Assembly (NCBI RefSeq): GCF_027244095.1
Contig: NC_069660.1
Coordinates: 285,470,863 to 285,534,862 of the forward strand
Length of the DNA: 64,000 nucleotides
From: Hemicordylus capensis
Taxonomy: Eukaryota; Chordata; Lepidosauria; Squamata; Cordylidae
Reading direction: 5' to 3'
Below the pieces are notes generated by a model, which worked only from the letters and a program-made list of their open reading frames with translations, had not been told where the DNA came from and searched no databases. This document shows positions 42,156-53,829 of this stretch, piece after piece. Every line of letters begins with the position of its first letter. The first letter of the stretch is position 1. A program made the position numbers and the translations under genes.

Positions 42156-43895
42156 TAATTCTCTGTCCCTAAGGGATTCCCCATCCTAAAAGAGAGTTTC
42201 ATAAGGAGGACATCAGCAACAATCACTGTGAGGGATGCTGTGTTGGGCTGAAGAGAGAGAGTTGTTGCACTCAGGCAGTACTTGAAAAAGGTGCCTCTTT
42301 GCCTAGTCAGCAGAGGCATACCTATATGTACATCTACCAGCCTCCTGTACACCTCACACACATCTGATGAAGTGGGCTCGTTTCTGAAAGTTCATGCTAT
42401 TTAAAAAGTGCCTGTCTTTAAGGTGCTGCCACAAGAGCTTTTGCTGCACAGATCAACGTGGCTGCCCCTCTGGAGGTTATTGCATATGAAGTACTCTTTA
42501 CTTCCGTTCCATAACCCTCTCAGAGTAGCTGTGTGTAATTTGGCAGCATATTATCTGGCTATTTATTTTCCTTGCCGTAGAGAGGCAAAATAGTTGAAAC
42601 AGACCTGTCTTGCTTTCTTTTACTTAATGGAATGGGAAGAAAAAATAATAACGCATCTGCACGTAATGCCACCCCTGCCCCCACCCTGTGATTCCTTGTT
42701 CCCATAACCTATGGGACCCCTACTGCAGTCAGGGAGACTGCAGAGAGGAGGGGAACTGGCTGCATTAGATTCCTTCTGGGGTGATGGACAGCCCACGCAG
42801 CCAATCACAGCCAGAGCAATTGAGGACTCCAGTTACAGCTCGACTCTAGTTACAGCTCAGTGTACTGTTCAGATGTAATGGTGCCAGATTACAACCTCAG
42901 GCAGAAGCAGTGAAACCCTCTACAAACTGAAATTGGAGTTTTGGAAAGGAAACCTTGTGTTGCTTTTGGGTCCAAAACACAGTTGCACACATTCAGGCGT
43001 ACAGAAATTTCAAGCATAGGCCCCTTCGACTCCAGTTTCCCATTACATGTGAATGGGGCCACTGTATGATTGTTTCTCTCCACACTCCTCCTCTGCCAAT
43101 GTTACAGAGCAGCATGAGACTGGACTATGACACTATGGTAAACTCTAAATGATACAACAGGGCCCCTGTTTGTTTGTCATGCCTACCTGGATCTTCCAGG
43201 TGTTTTGTTTTTGTGGTCATTTTGTGGTATATGGGAGCATACCCATTATCCCAGTCCTGCTCACAGTGCAAAAGAACTGCAGGCTATAGAAAAACCACGT
43301 AGTAGTTTTTTCTTCTTGTTCCCATGACTGCTTCTCATCGAAATATACAGTCTACTGGGTAATAGTAGCCAAGGCAAGCTATACACTCAGTCTGGCAGAT
43401 TCCCTCAGAGGAATGCAAAGGAGCAAAAAGCTGCAAGAGGGCCTATATCTTGGGAGTCTTCAGCAGCAGCAATAAGAGAACCAGTACTGAATTTAAACAA
43501 ATAATAATAATGCATTGGTACTGGCACTTAGATCTGCCTGGGAGTCATGGCCTTGGAATGGTTTGTCTTTCTCTCTCATTCCAACTAGTTGATTGCTTAG
43601 TAGTGACTGGCACTCTGTACATGCTTAGAGATACTCCATTCACCAGAGCTCCATTATAGTCTTCATGACTGTACAGGCATACTGTAAAGAGATGATTGGT
43701 CTGAGATCTGATTCAAAATAACCAGAGGTACAAGTAGGTAATTTTGGACTCTGGACCTAATGAGCTTATGCTGCACTGCCCCGTCCAAAAAAACCCCTAA
43801 GCATCCTCTCTGTATACGTATATGCATTTCACTCAGGTCTGGGCCAGACACGCACTTGGGATGGGGGTGGGGGTGGGGTGGGGGAGAGACTACAC
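42156..43895. other. Intergenic, nothing recognised
   Basis: No repeat family or exon was recognised. Chance open frames only. Confidence 0.35.
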
Positions 43896-43899
43896 GTGT

Positions 43900-44550
43900 G
43901 TGCCTAATTTCAGAAGTCTAAGCAATCTTGAAATATAAAGGGTTGGGCAAAGGGGCGAGGGGACAAGTTGCACTTTTTAATGAAGGCAAATGGCAGAATC
44001 TTTCACATGGGGGGGTCGAATGATGTTCCGGGGGGGGCTTCAATTCCAGATGTTTTTGTAACTTTCTACCATGAAACAAGCCACATAGGACCTTTTATTT
44101 ATTTATTTTTAATGTTTTTTTTAAAAAAATATCAATGAATTGACCAATCTACCTCAAGATCAGCTCACACTGTCCTGCTAACCTGCCCAATTTCAGGACT
44201 CTAGCCCAAGCCATTCTGGAAATATAAAAAGGGGTGAAAAGAGAGTGGTGGTTATCCTTTTTTATAAAGGCAATGGGCAGATTCCTCTATATGGGGGTGG
44301 AATGATGACCCAAGCCGGGGGGGGGGGGCTACAGTTCCACTTTTTTGTAATGTTCTTCCATGAAACAAGCCACTTATATGACTTTTTTTGGGGGGGGAGT
44401 TTTTTTAAAATTTAAAATTAACCAATCTGCTTCAAAATCAATACTCAGAGTCCTGAAAGCTCTTCTACCTCTGTGCCAAATTTCAGAACTCTAGGACAAG
44501 CCATTCTAGAAATACAGTATAAGAGGTGCCCCCTTTTCCCTTGGGGAACA
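43900..44550. repeat. Tandem array of ~290-bp units (two full, one partial)
   Basis: The marker cell ATTTCAGAAGTCTAAGCAAT (43908) recurs as ATTTCAGGACTCTAGCCCAA (44191) and ATTTCAGAACTCTAGGACAA (44491), spaced 283 and 300 bp. Between markers the order is the same: a GAAATATAAA cell, a GGCAGATTC/GGCAGAATC cell, a poly-G run near GGAATGATG, CATGAAACAAGCCAC, a poly-T/A stretch, and AATTGACCAATCTACCT / ACCAATCTGCTTC. Unit divergence is substantial, so the array is old. Confidence 0.85.
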
Positions 44551-44662
44551 TCATGTGCCCCTCTAGGAGAGTGGGCACACAGACTTGGGGCCCCAGGTTC
44601 ATGTCCAATAGCACCCATGAAATTAAGCCCAGAAGAATTCTGTTGACATTATCTGTGGTTGG

Positions 44663-45888
44663 TAGGCATGTGCAATTTCATTTGTGCATGGGGCGATTTG
44701 CAGATTCAACCACAAATCAAATCACCCCTTAAATAAAGTTTGAGGTTATTTAAGGTTTGCGGTTAAATTTAATCAGCCCTGATTCGGCATGAATCTGTTC
44801 AAGCAATTTGTTCAGCCAATTTGGGGGCTTTTCAAACCAAACCAAAACCCTTGCTGATTGGTTTTCTGGCACTAGCTGCCAATTGGCTTGAGGTCTCCTT
44901 GCTTCTTGGTTAGCTGCTTGTCTGGGTGCCTGCCTGGAGCTGTGGTTTGGTCTGTTTGTGAGATGGTGTTGTGGCGAGAAACGGACAGTGGCAGCTCAGC
45001 TCTATGTGCCTGTTATATTTCTTGGTGACTGCTGTTATGAGCTCCATGTCTAACCTTGAGACTAACTTGTGCTTCACTCACTGCTCTGCATTGCAAGATG
45101 TACTCAGTCAAAATGTGGCTGAAGACATTCTAGTTGAGCTTATGGCTATGCTGGCTGCCAAGGGTGGTAGTGCTGCTGCTGTGGCAGCTGGAGCTGTAAT
45201 GCTGGAGTAAGGAGTCTGAACTGTGTGAGAGACAGAGCAACTTGTGCCAGTGATGTTACTGCAGCACAAGCACTGTGGCTGGCAGCAAATTCTGGGTCGG
45301 TGTGATTCGTTTTTGTCCATCTTTGGACTGTGCATTTGGCAACATGTGTTGTATGTGTGTACTGATTCTGTTCTGGAGTGTTGTTTTTCAAGGCAGGGTT
45401 GCAAAATGTGGGCACAGTACATTGTGCTGTTTTACCCATAGGGAACAATGGGGGACTCAAATCACCCCATTGTTCCCCAAGGGTGGGTTGGGTGCTACAG
45501 TTTGATGTGAAAGAAACAGACAAGCAGACAACTTTTAATTTTTTTTTTAACCTAAACCACCATAGTATCCTATGGGGTTTTTGTATGGAAAAGTTTAAAA
45601 GCTTGCTTGTTTCTTTCATGAGTTGGGTGGTACAGTAGTTGGCACCCATCACGTCATGCCCTACCACCCAACCCACCTTGGTGTCCCTAGGACCTACCAA
45701 TGGAGAGCAATAGGGTGACTCGAGTTCCCTGTTGTTCCCTACGGGCAAAATGCTGATTTCTTGTTAATTTTCCATTCAATTTGTCGAAATGGTCAGCAAT
45801 GACCAGCAGGTTCAACAAATCAATTCAAATTTTTGTGATTTGATTCTAGGTCAAATTAAATTGCAAAAATCAATTTGTGCACAGCCCA
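44663..45888. mobile_element. 1.2-kb non-autonomous hAT-like element with internal inverted repeat
   Basis: Ends TAGGCATGTGCA (left) and TGTGCACAGCCCA (right, inverted match). Flanks GTGGTTGG (44655-44662) and GTGGCTAG (45889-45896) agree at 6 of 8. AT-rich subterminal cells (CAAATCAAATCACCCC, AATTTTTGTGATTTGATTC) also mirror each other. Inside, 45430-45480 (TTTTACCCATAGGGAACAAT...) and 45705-45752 form a second inverted repeat. The long open frame here is compositional and does not resemble a transposase. Confidence 0.75.
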
Positions 45889-46253
45889 GTGGCTAGCACT
45901 GATTTCAAAAACTCTGTCTTTAATTTCTGATCCACCTACCAATTTCATCCTTGACTGAAAACTAGACTACTCTTGCAAAGGCTGCATACATGTTACCCTC
46001 TTAAACCAGTCTTGCACAGCATACCAAGAGGCTTCTCTGTAAGACTGAAAACAGGAAACCTGGCGTTGGTTGGCTTCACTTTTAGTAGGAGTTTTAGTTT
46101 TTTTATTTCATGATGTTTGCTCTACACACTTGAAGCTCAGGGTGGACTACACTTATGAAGTCAAAGTATCCACCGATTTATTTTTAATCCTATTGGTGGA
46201 TTCCTAATCTCCGAAACACACAAGTCATGCAGAGTAATCCTGCCTCTGTGGAT

Positions 46254-46857
46254 CAGTGGCACACTGAGCTGATTTTGATGCCCAGACCGCCCACCACCAC
46301 CACCACCGCAAGCACCCACCCACCCACCCACCATCAGGCCTCTCCCTGCCATCACTGCCACAAGGCCCAGCCATGCTGAACAGCAGTTTTTCTGTAATTT
46401 TAGCCACCATGTGCGGAGGTGGTGGATGAGCTGAGCAGGCCTCCCCACCACCACCACCCGCCTTGGCGGCAGTGGGCAGAGGAGCCACTGGGTCTGTCCG
46501 TCCAGCCAAGCGGTCTTTGAAAACTGAGAGGTAAGCCTGCGCAGTTCAACTAGATCATCGCAAGCCCATGACATCACGGGCTTGCAATGATCTAGTCGAA
46601 CTGTGCAGGCGCGCCTCGCAGTTTTAGAAGACCACTGCAGCCGCTCCACCCCACACCACCACCAGGGGGGGAGGCCTGCTCACTTCACCCCAAACCCCTG
46701 AACATGATGGAAAAAATTACAGAAAAGCCACAGTTTGGCGCAGCAGCGGAGTGGGTGCGGGATGGTGGCAGGAGCTCCCCCTAGTCTTTGGAGGGCCCCC
46801 CAAGACCTCTGAGGCCACGGACTGGGGCCCCAAGTTCCAGGGTGAAGAACACCTCTG
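46254..46857. mobile_element. Foldback hAT-like element, nearly one long palindrome
   Basis: The ends CAGTGGCACACTGAG and CAGAGGTGTTCTTCACCC (right, reversed) resemble the 6075 element. The core 46511-46632 has arms of about 60 bp (CAGTTCAACTAGATCATCGC / GCAATGATCTAGTCGAACTG). Further out, TTTTTCTGTAATTTTAGCCA pairs with AATTACAGAAAAGCC, and AGCAGGCCTCCCC with GGGAGGCCTGCT. Flanks CTGTGGAT and TCTGTGAT match apart from one indel. Non-coding. Confidence 0.8.
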
Positions 46858-48017
46858 TCTGTGATCACCTGTGTCATGAGCCTGGATAGATGGGGAGAGG
46901 CAAAGGACCAGTCAGTGTAGCCTGCAGTCATGCTGTATGTAGAAATCTAGAACTTGACTAGATGTGTATCCAGTTATTTTCAAGACCCACATACTGATTC
47001 ACCACTGGAGATAAGATTTCTGTCACATTACATTTAAAGGTCTTCATTTTGCTGTCCACTGTAAAACAGCATACATTAGCTGTGAACTTTAAAATGGCTG
47101 GTGAAAATGTATTTCATTTTATAAATATTTTGTTAAACTGCATATGAATGAAAGGCAGCCTCTATTTTCCCTCTCCTCCTCGTTGATAAACAGATGGTAC
47201 AAAATTCCTGTTTTCTTTTGGACGGATCAGGCACTGAGCAAAGCATCAATAATACGTAGAGGTGCTAAATCAATATGACATGACCTTTCAGCTCTTCCAT
47301 AACAAACCCTCTCCCCTGAGGCCCCAGCTGTGCAATTGTTCGGAGCAAAGTGCTTCTCAAACTCACTGTCCTTTACTGTATTGGTTCTTTACTTCCACTC
47401 GCAACAGTTTTTGTTTGTTGTTCTCAAAGCTTCCCAAGGATTTCTAATAGCATGCTCAGATAACATTCATCTTGCTGTCACCATTTCTGCTCCTTGGAAA
47501 GCTCCTACACCAGTGCCAGGCCTTTCTTGCTCTTTCATTCTTCAGATTGCCTGATTTTCAGCAGTTTCACCTAGGGTGAATTTGGTCCAGTGTTTCTACT
47601 TTCCAGCTGTGTGCAAAGAGGCAGAGATATAATGACATTCCCCCTGGCTCTCAGAAGTACCTTAAGCTAAATACATCCTAAAGAGAGAACAAGTACTTTC
47701 CACCAGAGAATAATAATGTGCTATATTAATAGCAGGGACAGCACATAAAGAATTATATAGAGCAAATTGCTGGTTCTTTTTCTGCCTAAGAGCTGTCCAT
47801 AGCCTTGGAGTCTGTTTCTAAAAGTGTGTATTGAAATCTTGTCCAAAAAGTGCACATTGCTTCTCTAACTGAAAGATTCAAGCATCAATGTGGTATACCC
47901 TCTTCAGTGGGTGAGTCGGGATACCCTGGGAAAAGGTGGATTGTACTAATAGCATCTCTACCATTTTCAGATTTTTAAGAGAAGCATTAAGATAGAGAAA
48001 AGAGTAATAGACTAGAG
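46858..48017. other. Unique-looking intergenic sequence
   Basis: 47.0-47.6 kb is AT-rich without recognised repeats, another candidate for conserved non-coding sequence. No exon is supported. Confidence 0.3.
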
Positions 48018-48150
48018 CAGTGTTCCCTCTAACAGAGTTTCCCAGATGTTGACTACAACTCCCAGAATCCCCAGTTGCAATAGTTTTTGCTTGGGAATTA
48101 TGGGAGTTGTAGTCAACAACATCTGGGAAGCTCTGTTAAAGGGAACACTG
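48018..48150. mobile_element. Palindromic hAT MITE (CAGTGTTCCCTCT family), near-exact TSD
   Basis: CAGTGTTCCCTCTAACAGAG and, at the right, CTCTGTTAAAGGGAACACTG are mirror images. The inner arms GACTACAACTCCCAGAATCC / TATGGGAGTTGTAGTC also pair. Flanks GACTAGAG and GCCTAGAG agree at 7 of 8. 133 bp. Confidence 0.93.
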
Positions 48151-48879
48151 GCCTAGAGGATAAGGGGAGGGAGGTAAAAAGGAAGAGAGCACAAATGTAA
48201 TAATAGAAGGAGAAAAAGGCAGAGAAATATTTAAAACATTTTAAAGTGAGCACAATGCTGAAGGTTGTGGTTAAAGGTGGGTCCTGGGTGTGATAGTATA
48301 TTGGATATTGACCAGACATTGATCTGGGATCAAACCAGAGTTCAGCAATGAAACTCACTGGAAAGCATGGAGAAAGCACTGTCTCTCAGTCTAACCTACC
48401 TCATAGGATTGCTTTGGGTAACCCTAAGTACAAGGGAAATCCACAACAAAAATGTCACGTCATGTCTGAAATATCCTCCGTCACAAATTTCCAGTGTTAT
48501 TGGATATGTCTGTTGAGTGATGGAAGGAGAAGAACTTTCTTTCGGAAAATTCTGTACCTGCAAAGCATATGTGCTCTCTGCTTCTTCAGAGGGAGGTTGA
48601 GGCTTCTCCCCCAAGACTTTTGGACTTGACTTCCAACACTCCAAAATATGTCACCTTTAAAAAGGAGCTTGCTGAGGCCTATCCACATGCTCCATTAGCA
48701 GTCAATAATATATAACCCTATTTATACCACCCTGAAACTTGAAGGAGAATATTTTGATTTTAGAATTTTTAAGACATTTCAGTAACAAGCAGAAATATTG
48801 CATTGGATATCAGCTTGCATTGCAGATCATCCTTATGATCTGGGATGTTAAGGTGTTGTATTTTATATTTGTGCTAATG
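48151..48879. other. Intergenic, nothing recognised
   Basis: No gene or repeat identified; 48.28-48.43 kb may contain a decayed SINE body. Confidence 0.3.
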
Positions 48880-48998
48880 CAGTGGTTACCAACTTTAGGA
48901 CTCCAGATGTTGGACTATGGCTCCAAAGACCATTGTGTCTGGTGATGATGGGCGATATAAGTCAGCAACAACTGGGAATCCAGGCTTAGGAACCTCTG
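48880..48998. mobile_element. Short hAT MITE with exact 8-bp TSD
   Basis: CAGTGGTTACCAACTTTAGG at the left and GGCTTAGGAACCTCTG at the right. Flanks TGCTAATG on both sides (48872-48879 and 48999-49006) are identical. 119 bp. Confidence 0.92.
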
Positions 48999-49006
48999 TG
49001 CTAATG

Positions 49007-50032
49007 GACATACACACAAAACTCTGAATAGTTCTGCTACGGATTCTGGAACGTTAAAGAGGCATAATGCCCTCAATATCTATTACACAAACATTCATAT
49101 GCACATTCTGCCTGTTAAAATTCCTGATTTTCTTCTCTGTATTTAACCAAAGATCACTTGACAGCTTTGGGTGTATAAACAGAAATGATTATTGCAGTTA
49201 TGGGACAAGCGTAGGCTTTCAAAATCCTGCAGCACTATGGGTAGCTACTAGTAACTGAAGGAAAATTGCATTATGGAAGATAAACAAACCTGGATGCCAT
49301 TGGATTTCCCTTAAAGTAGAGCATTCAGTTTTCAATATCCTTGACTAATATAAGAGACCACTAAGAAAACAGCCTGTGCTTGCATTCAGTCAACAATTTG
49401 GATCATATGTCCACAATCACATAGCAGCCCCTGTAGCTACTGCTCTCTATGGCAAACATGGCAGCTGCCAGGAGCTGCTGCAGAAGGGAAATGCTTTCAC
49501 ATAACCAAAAACATCAAAGTAGGGGAGCTCTCTTTTCCTCCTACCTTGGTAAAGAACAAGGTAGAGAAGCTGAGCTACCCACATTTGAGCGAGCTAAGTT
49601 GGAGGGACTTTCATGGGTTCTCATGAGCCTCCAAACCTGGACTGCATGCCTCCAACCTTTGTTTTGATATGATGTGGATAGCGGTAGTATATGGCAGTTT
49701 TCTGTGTGCCTGCCTCTTGTATCTCCTGTAAGCATCCACAATAGTGTAATGATTGACATAGGAAGGAGCTATTAAGCCCATTCTCACGAGCAGCCAAACC
49801 CACGCTAGGGCAGCCCAGCCTAGGCTAAGCTGCTTGTGCGCAGCACCAGGATCTGTGTGGATCCTAGCATTGCCTGCCCGCCTAACCCTACTTCTTATCC
49901 CAGCCTTTTACTGAGGTTAAGGGTGCAAGTGCAACTTTAACTCCAGTTCCGAGGTCATGTGACCCCTTGGGCTGCTTGCAGCCCGAAAGGACACAGACAC
50001 GGTTGCCTAGAGCGCTCATCGCAGGGGGGTAT
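49007..50032. other. Intergenic; possible DNA-transposon segment at 49.77-50.03 kb
   Basis: From AGCCCATTCTCACGAGCAGC (49774) the sequence becomes CpG-rich and resembles the AGCCCTTTCTCACGATC MITE family end at 15285. The other end was not located. 49.0-49.77 kb is unclassified. Confidence 0.35.
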
Positions 50033-50070
50033 CTCCTAGACCAGCTCTCTAAGGAGAGCTAGTCTAGGAG
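50033..50070. repeat. Short hairpin next to a SINE
   Basis: CTCCTAGACCAGCTCTC and GGAGAGCTAGTCTAGGAG are mirror images with one mismatch around a few bases. It abuts the 5' end of the 5S SINE (GGAGAGCTGG). Confidence 0.75.
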
Positions 50071-50367
50071 AGGAGAGCTGGTCTTGTGGTAGCAAGCATG
50101 ACTTGTCCCCTTAGCTAAGCAGGGTCTGCCCTGGTTGCATATGAATGGGAGAGTTGATGTGTGAGCACTGTAATATATTCCCCTTAAGGGATGGAGCCGC
50201 TCTGGGAAGAGCAGAAAGGTTCCAAGTTCCCTCCATGGCTTCTCCAAGATAGGGCTGAGAGAGATTCCTGCCTGCAACCTTGGAGAAGCCGCTGCCAGTC
50301 TGGGTAGACAATACCGAGCTAGATGAACCAATGGTCTGACTCAATATGTGGCAGCTTCCTATGTTCT
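50069..50367 (+). mobile_element. 5S rRNA-derived SINE
   Basis: Box A AGCTAAGCAGGGTCTGCC, box C cell GAATGGGAGAG, then the body and tail as at 40381. Apart from small changes the two copies are almost interchangeable, suggesting recent activity. Confidence 0.94.
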
Positions 50368-51814
50368 CCAGTTTGGGTCCCCAGATATTGGACTGCAGAT
50401 GTCCAGTAACACATTCTTCTGGGCTGCTTTTTGGAGGCCAGAATTAAAACAAGTGAATTCTGAAAAACAAGTCTACAATCTGTGAAAAACAATGTGAAGT
50501 TTGCATATTTTGCTACAACCTTTTTGTTGTTGTTGTTACATTCCACCCCTTTTTATTAACAGTGGTGCTTTTTTTCCCTCCTCCTCACAGGATTCCTAGG
50601 TTTGTACTCACATTCAATTCTTCCACAAGCCCCTTATTTAAAGTTTCCTGTAGTCTCCTGTCTTAGCCATGGCTTTCTAACAGCACATGCCTTCTTTTCT
50701 TCCCTTCCTTTTTTCCTTGAACATAACAGCTTTCCAACAGCCTTCCCTTTATATGTCTTCATCCTTTATCTTTCCCTGATAGCTTAATTTTTACCTTCTT
50801 CCCTATTATCTGGTGCATATCATTAAAAACAAATCCTCAGAGTCTCAGAAATTGTCTCTGGTTCAGCATGGTTTTCTTGGTCATGGGGAGAAACACTCCC
50901 TGGGTTTGTTTGTGCTGGCATGCCCCATATCTTCCCGCATACAACAGTTGTTTACAGCAGCAAAGGAATGGGGTTAGCCACACACTCACATTAGAACATT
51001 AGGGTATGTAACTTCTAAACAGGGCTTACATCGACAGCAATTGTGAACATTGCTGCCTTTTTAAAAAAGTTCTTTCCATCAAACCATCTTTCCCCCAACA
51101 TTTTTGCCCAGTCTTCCCTGACATCACTTTCTTTGCTGCTTATAGTTTTCCTTCTCATTTCCACATTCAACTCCATTGTCCCTCTATGCATGTCCAGAAG
51201 GCAGACATGTGCATTCCATATTTTCTCTTAATTAAGCACTTTGGGTTATTTATTTGGGTTGTTTAATAAATAAATGACAGCCTGATTCATATGAGTGTAA
51301 GTTGGCCTCATGTATTGAGGAGTGGGAACCCCTCCTCCCCCAGTCCCATCCAATCTCCCTGCACATATCTAAGGAATTTATATTCCGTCTCTCCATTTAA
51401 GAAAAGCTGTTATCAGCAGCTTATAACAGCTTCAGAAAAATAAACTCTATAACAAAACAGAACTCAAGAATTAAATAGCTGCACAAAGCAACACTTGCAA
51501 CCAAAAAGATGAAAGGAAATAAACGTCATTGCTATTAACTGAAAGTGTGGAGAAATAGGATGGTCTTAGTCTTAACTAGCACCTCAATGGGGGCAATGAT
51601 GGCCCCAGAGTTGCCTTAGGAGGACCAAAGCCAGGGCGTCACCACAGAGAAGACATTTCTGTTTGGTAACTACTTTGCTTGGCAGGGAAGCCAGAGAAGG
51701 GCCTCTCTGTTGCTATTGTGAACCCTTAGAATGTTGTAGCTGTGCAAGCTCAGGAAAAGGCTATAAACTCCACGGTAAAGCATGTGCTTTGCTTGCTGAA
51801 GATGAATGGTGAAG
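50368..51814. other. Intergenic, nothing recognised
   Basis: Pyrimidine-rich on the plus strand between 50.5 and 50.8 kb. No exon or repeat family identified. Confidence 0.3.
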
Positions 51815-51960
51815 ATGAATGGATTGTTTTTATATTTTAGCTTAATGTTTTTATTGTCTTTTTATTGCATGTTTTAACTTTTGTAAACCGCCTTGGGGTT
51901 GTCTTTTAACGAAAGGCGGTATATAAATGCAACAATAAAATAAAATAAATAAAATAAAAG
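51815..51960 (+). mobile_element. L2 LINE 3' end
   Basis: T-rich 3'UTR, then TTGTAAACCGCCTTGGGG / AACGAAAGGCGGTATATAAA and an AATAAA-rich tail. It adjoins a SINE tail fragment (about 51961-52055, GTTGCTGCCAGTCAATGAAG). Confidence 0.75.
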
Positions 51961-52484
51961 GACTGGCAGGAGTGAGAGTTGCTGCCAGTCAATGAAGACA
52001 ATACTGATGGACTAACAGTCTGACTCTACAGAAGACAGCTTCATGAGCTCATAGCCATTACCATTTAAAAAAAAAAATGGAAATGGAATTCTGACTCCCA
52101 CATTACACAATTTCCCCAAATACTCATCAGCAGATAGGGAGATATTAACTCAGGTCCTGGCATGCTCCTCTTCCTCCAGTAGCACCAACAGCCAATGGTA
52201 ACGGTTGGGAAAGGTGCTGCAGAGGACGGTGGGCTTGATAGGGGACAGAACTCAGTCCTAAATAGGATGGAAACTCTGAGGTTAATGTGAAGAAAAATAC
52301 ATTTTGGGACCTCCAACTCTGGCTTTCACACGGTTTCCCCTATCTTGTCTGATTACTCAACGTATATCTCTATCTCTTGATTCTCTTCCTTTAGGTAGGT
52401 AGGTAGATGCACACACACACACACCCCTTCCACACAAATATACATCTAGACAATCCCATATTCTTCGTTTCACAAGCTGTCACA

Positions 52485-52735
52485 CAGAAGAGGGCAAACT
52501 TTTGCTCTCTACTGCCCCAGAGGGCATGCCTAGATCTAATGGGCTTAAGTTACAGGAGGGAAGACTTTGGTTGAATATCAGAAGAAACTTAACTGGCAAT
52601 TTGACAATGGAACCCAATTAGCTAGAAGGGCGATAGACTTATCCTTCACTGGCAGTATTTTAGCAGAGGTTAGACAACCAGCTGTTAGGGAGGCTCTAGC
52701 CGTGGATTCCCTGCATTGAGCAGAACGTTGGCCCA
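52485..52735 (+). mobile_element. CR1-type LINE C-terminal fragment
   Basis: Decayed reading of the CR1 ending: CAGAAGAAACTTAACTGGC (an IRRNL-like cell), then ACAATGGAACCCAATTAGC (QWNxL) and GAGGTTAGACAACCAGCTG. Same type as 20920. Confidence 0.5.
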
Positions 52736-53285
52736 CGTGGCCTACAGGACCCCACCAACACTACATTCTGCTGGATGTCATCAGAAAACGTCGTCTTTGC
52801 TCTTAATGTTCTTAAGAGAACATCTTCTTCGCTATGAACCACACTGCCCATTGAGATCATCAGGAGAGGTTTGTTTGCAGTTGCCACCAGCTTGTCTGGT
52901 GGCTACTCGGGGACAGGCCTTCTCCACTGCTGTCCTGAGGCTTTGGAACATGCTCCCTGCCGAAATAAGAACCTCCCCATCCCTTACAAATTTTGAAAAG
53001 GCAGCCAAGACACATTTGTTCACCCAGGCTTTTAAATAGATACTGTTTTAACAGGGAGCATGTTCCAAAGCTTCGGGTTTGATGGTTTCTAATAGTTTTA
53101 ACATGGTTTAAAATCTTAAATTTTTGTAATGTTTTAACCTTTTTATTTGTTGTTTTTATTGTCTTGTTGTAAACCACCCAGAGACTTGCTTTGGGGGCAC
53201 TATATAAATATGTTAAATAAAATAAAATAAAATAAATAACTCAAATAAATAAATAAATAAAATTTAAAAATAAAATAAAATAAAA
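52736..53285 (+). mobile_element. L2 LINE ORF2 C-terminus and 3'UTR
   Basis: Translation gives HCPLRSSGEVCLQLPPACLV, ATRGQAFSTAVLRLWNMLPA, then EIRTSPSLTNFEKAAKTHLF and a stop near 53038. This is the standard L2 ORF2 end. The T-rich 3'UTR and the terminal cell AACCACCCAGAGACTTGC / ACTATATAAATATG follow, with AAAT-type tail runs to 53285. 5'-truncated. Confidence 0.85.
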
Positions 53286-53465
53286 AGTCCTTCACTATTC
53301 ACTCCTAAGCAGTTCTATTGCAAGATAAAATTTTCTTCTTAGTAGCATGAATCACCTGGAAATACTTGCTTGTAGTGTATCATCAGATTGGAAAGATACA
53401 GTAATTGGACAGGTTCACTCAATCGCCTGAAAGTAAGGAAGCTGGGAATGAGAATACGCCAGGAT

Positions 53466-53466
53466 G

Positions 53467-53531
<65 letters not shown>

Positions 53532-53532
53532 C
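53466..53532. repeat. (GATA)n microsatellite
   Basis: About 17 near-perfect GATA units; the isoleucine/tyrosine/leucine/serine-rich open frame over it is an artefact. Confidence 0.97.
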
Positions 53533-53740
53533 AAGCACTCTGAGGGAGGGGAGAAGGAAGTGTGACAGGTGGGGGAGCTGCCACCATCCTGCTCCTTTGT
53601 CCCAGATGAAGTACCCCCCTCTGCCAACTGCCACCACAGAACAGCCTGGGACCATCTTGCTCTGAGGGGAGGAGAGATGAAGTGAGATTAAGGCCCATGT
53701 AAAAAATGTAAATGGGTGGCTTGATGTATTGTTCTTTATT

Positions 53741-53825
53741 TAAGTTTATTGTAAACTGCTTTGGGAGGTTTGCCTGAAAAGTGGTATATACATTGCAAGC
53801 AAGCAAGCAAATAAATAAATAAATG
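53741..53825 (+). mobile_element. L2-like LINE tail
   Basis: TTGTAAACTGCTTTGGGAGG, AAAGTGGTATATACATTGC, then (CAAG)n and (AAAT)n runs. Confidence 0.55.
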
Positions 53826-53829
53826 GTAT

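Noticed and set aside
45146-45748. 200-codon minus-strand frame inside the 44.66-45.89 kb element
   Set aside because: Shows none of the expected hAT transposase features (no BED finger, no RW or dimerisation motif) and is generated by the mirrored halves of an internal inverted repeat.
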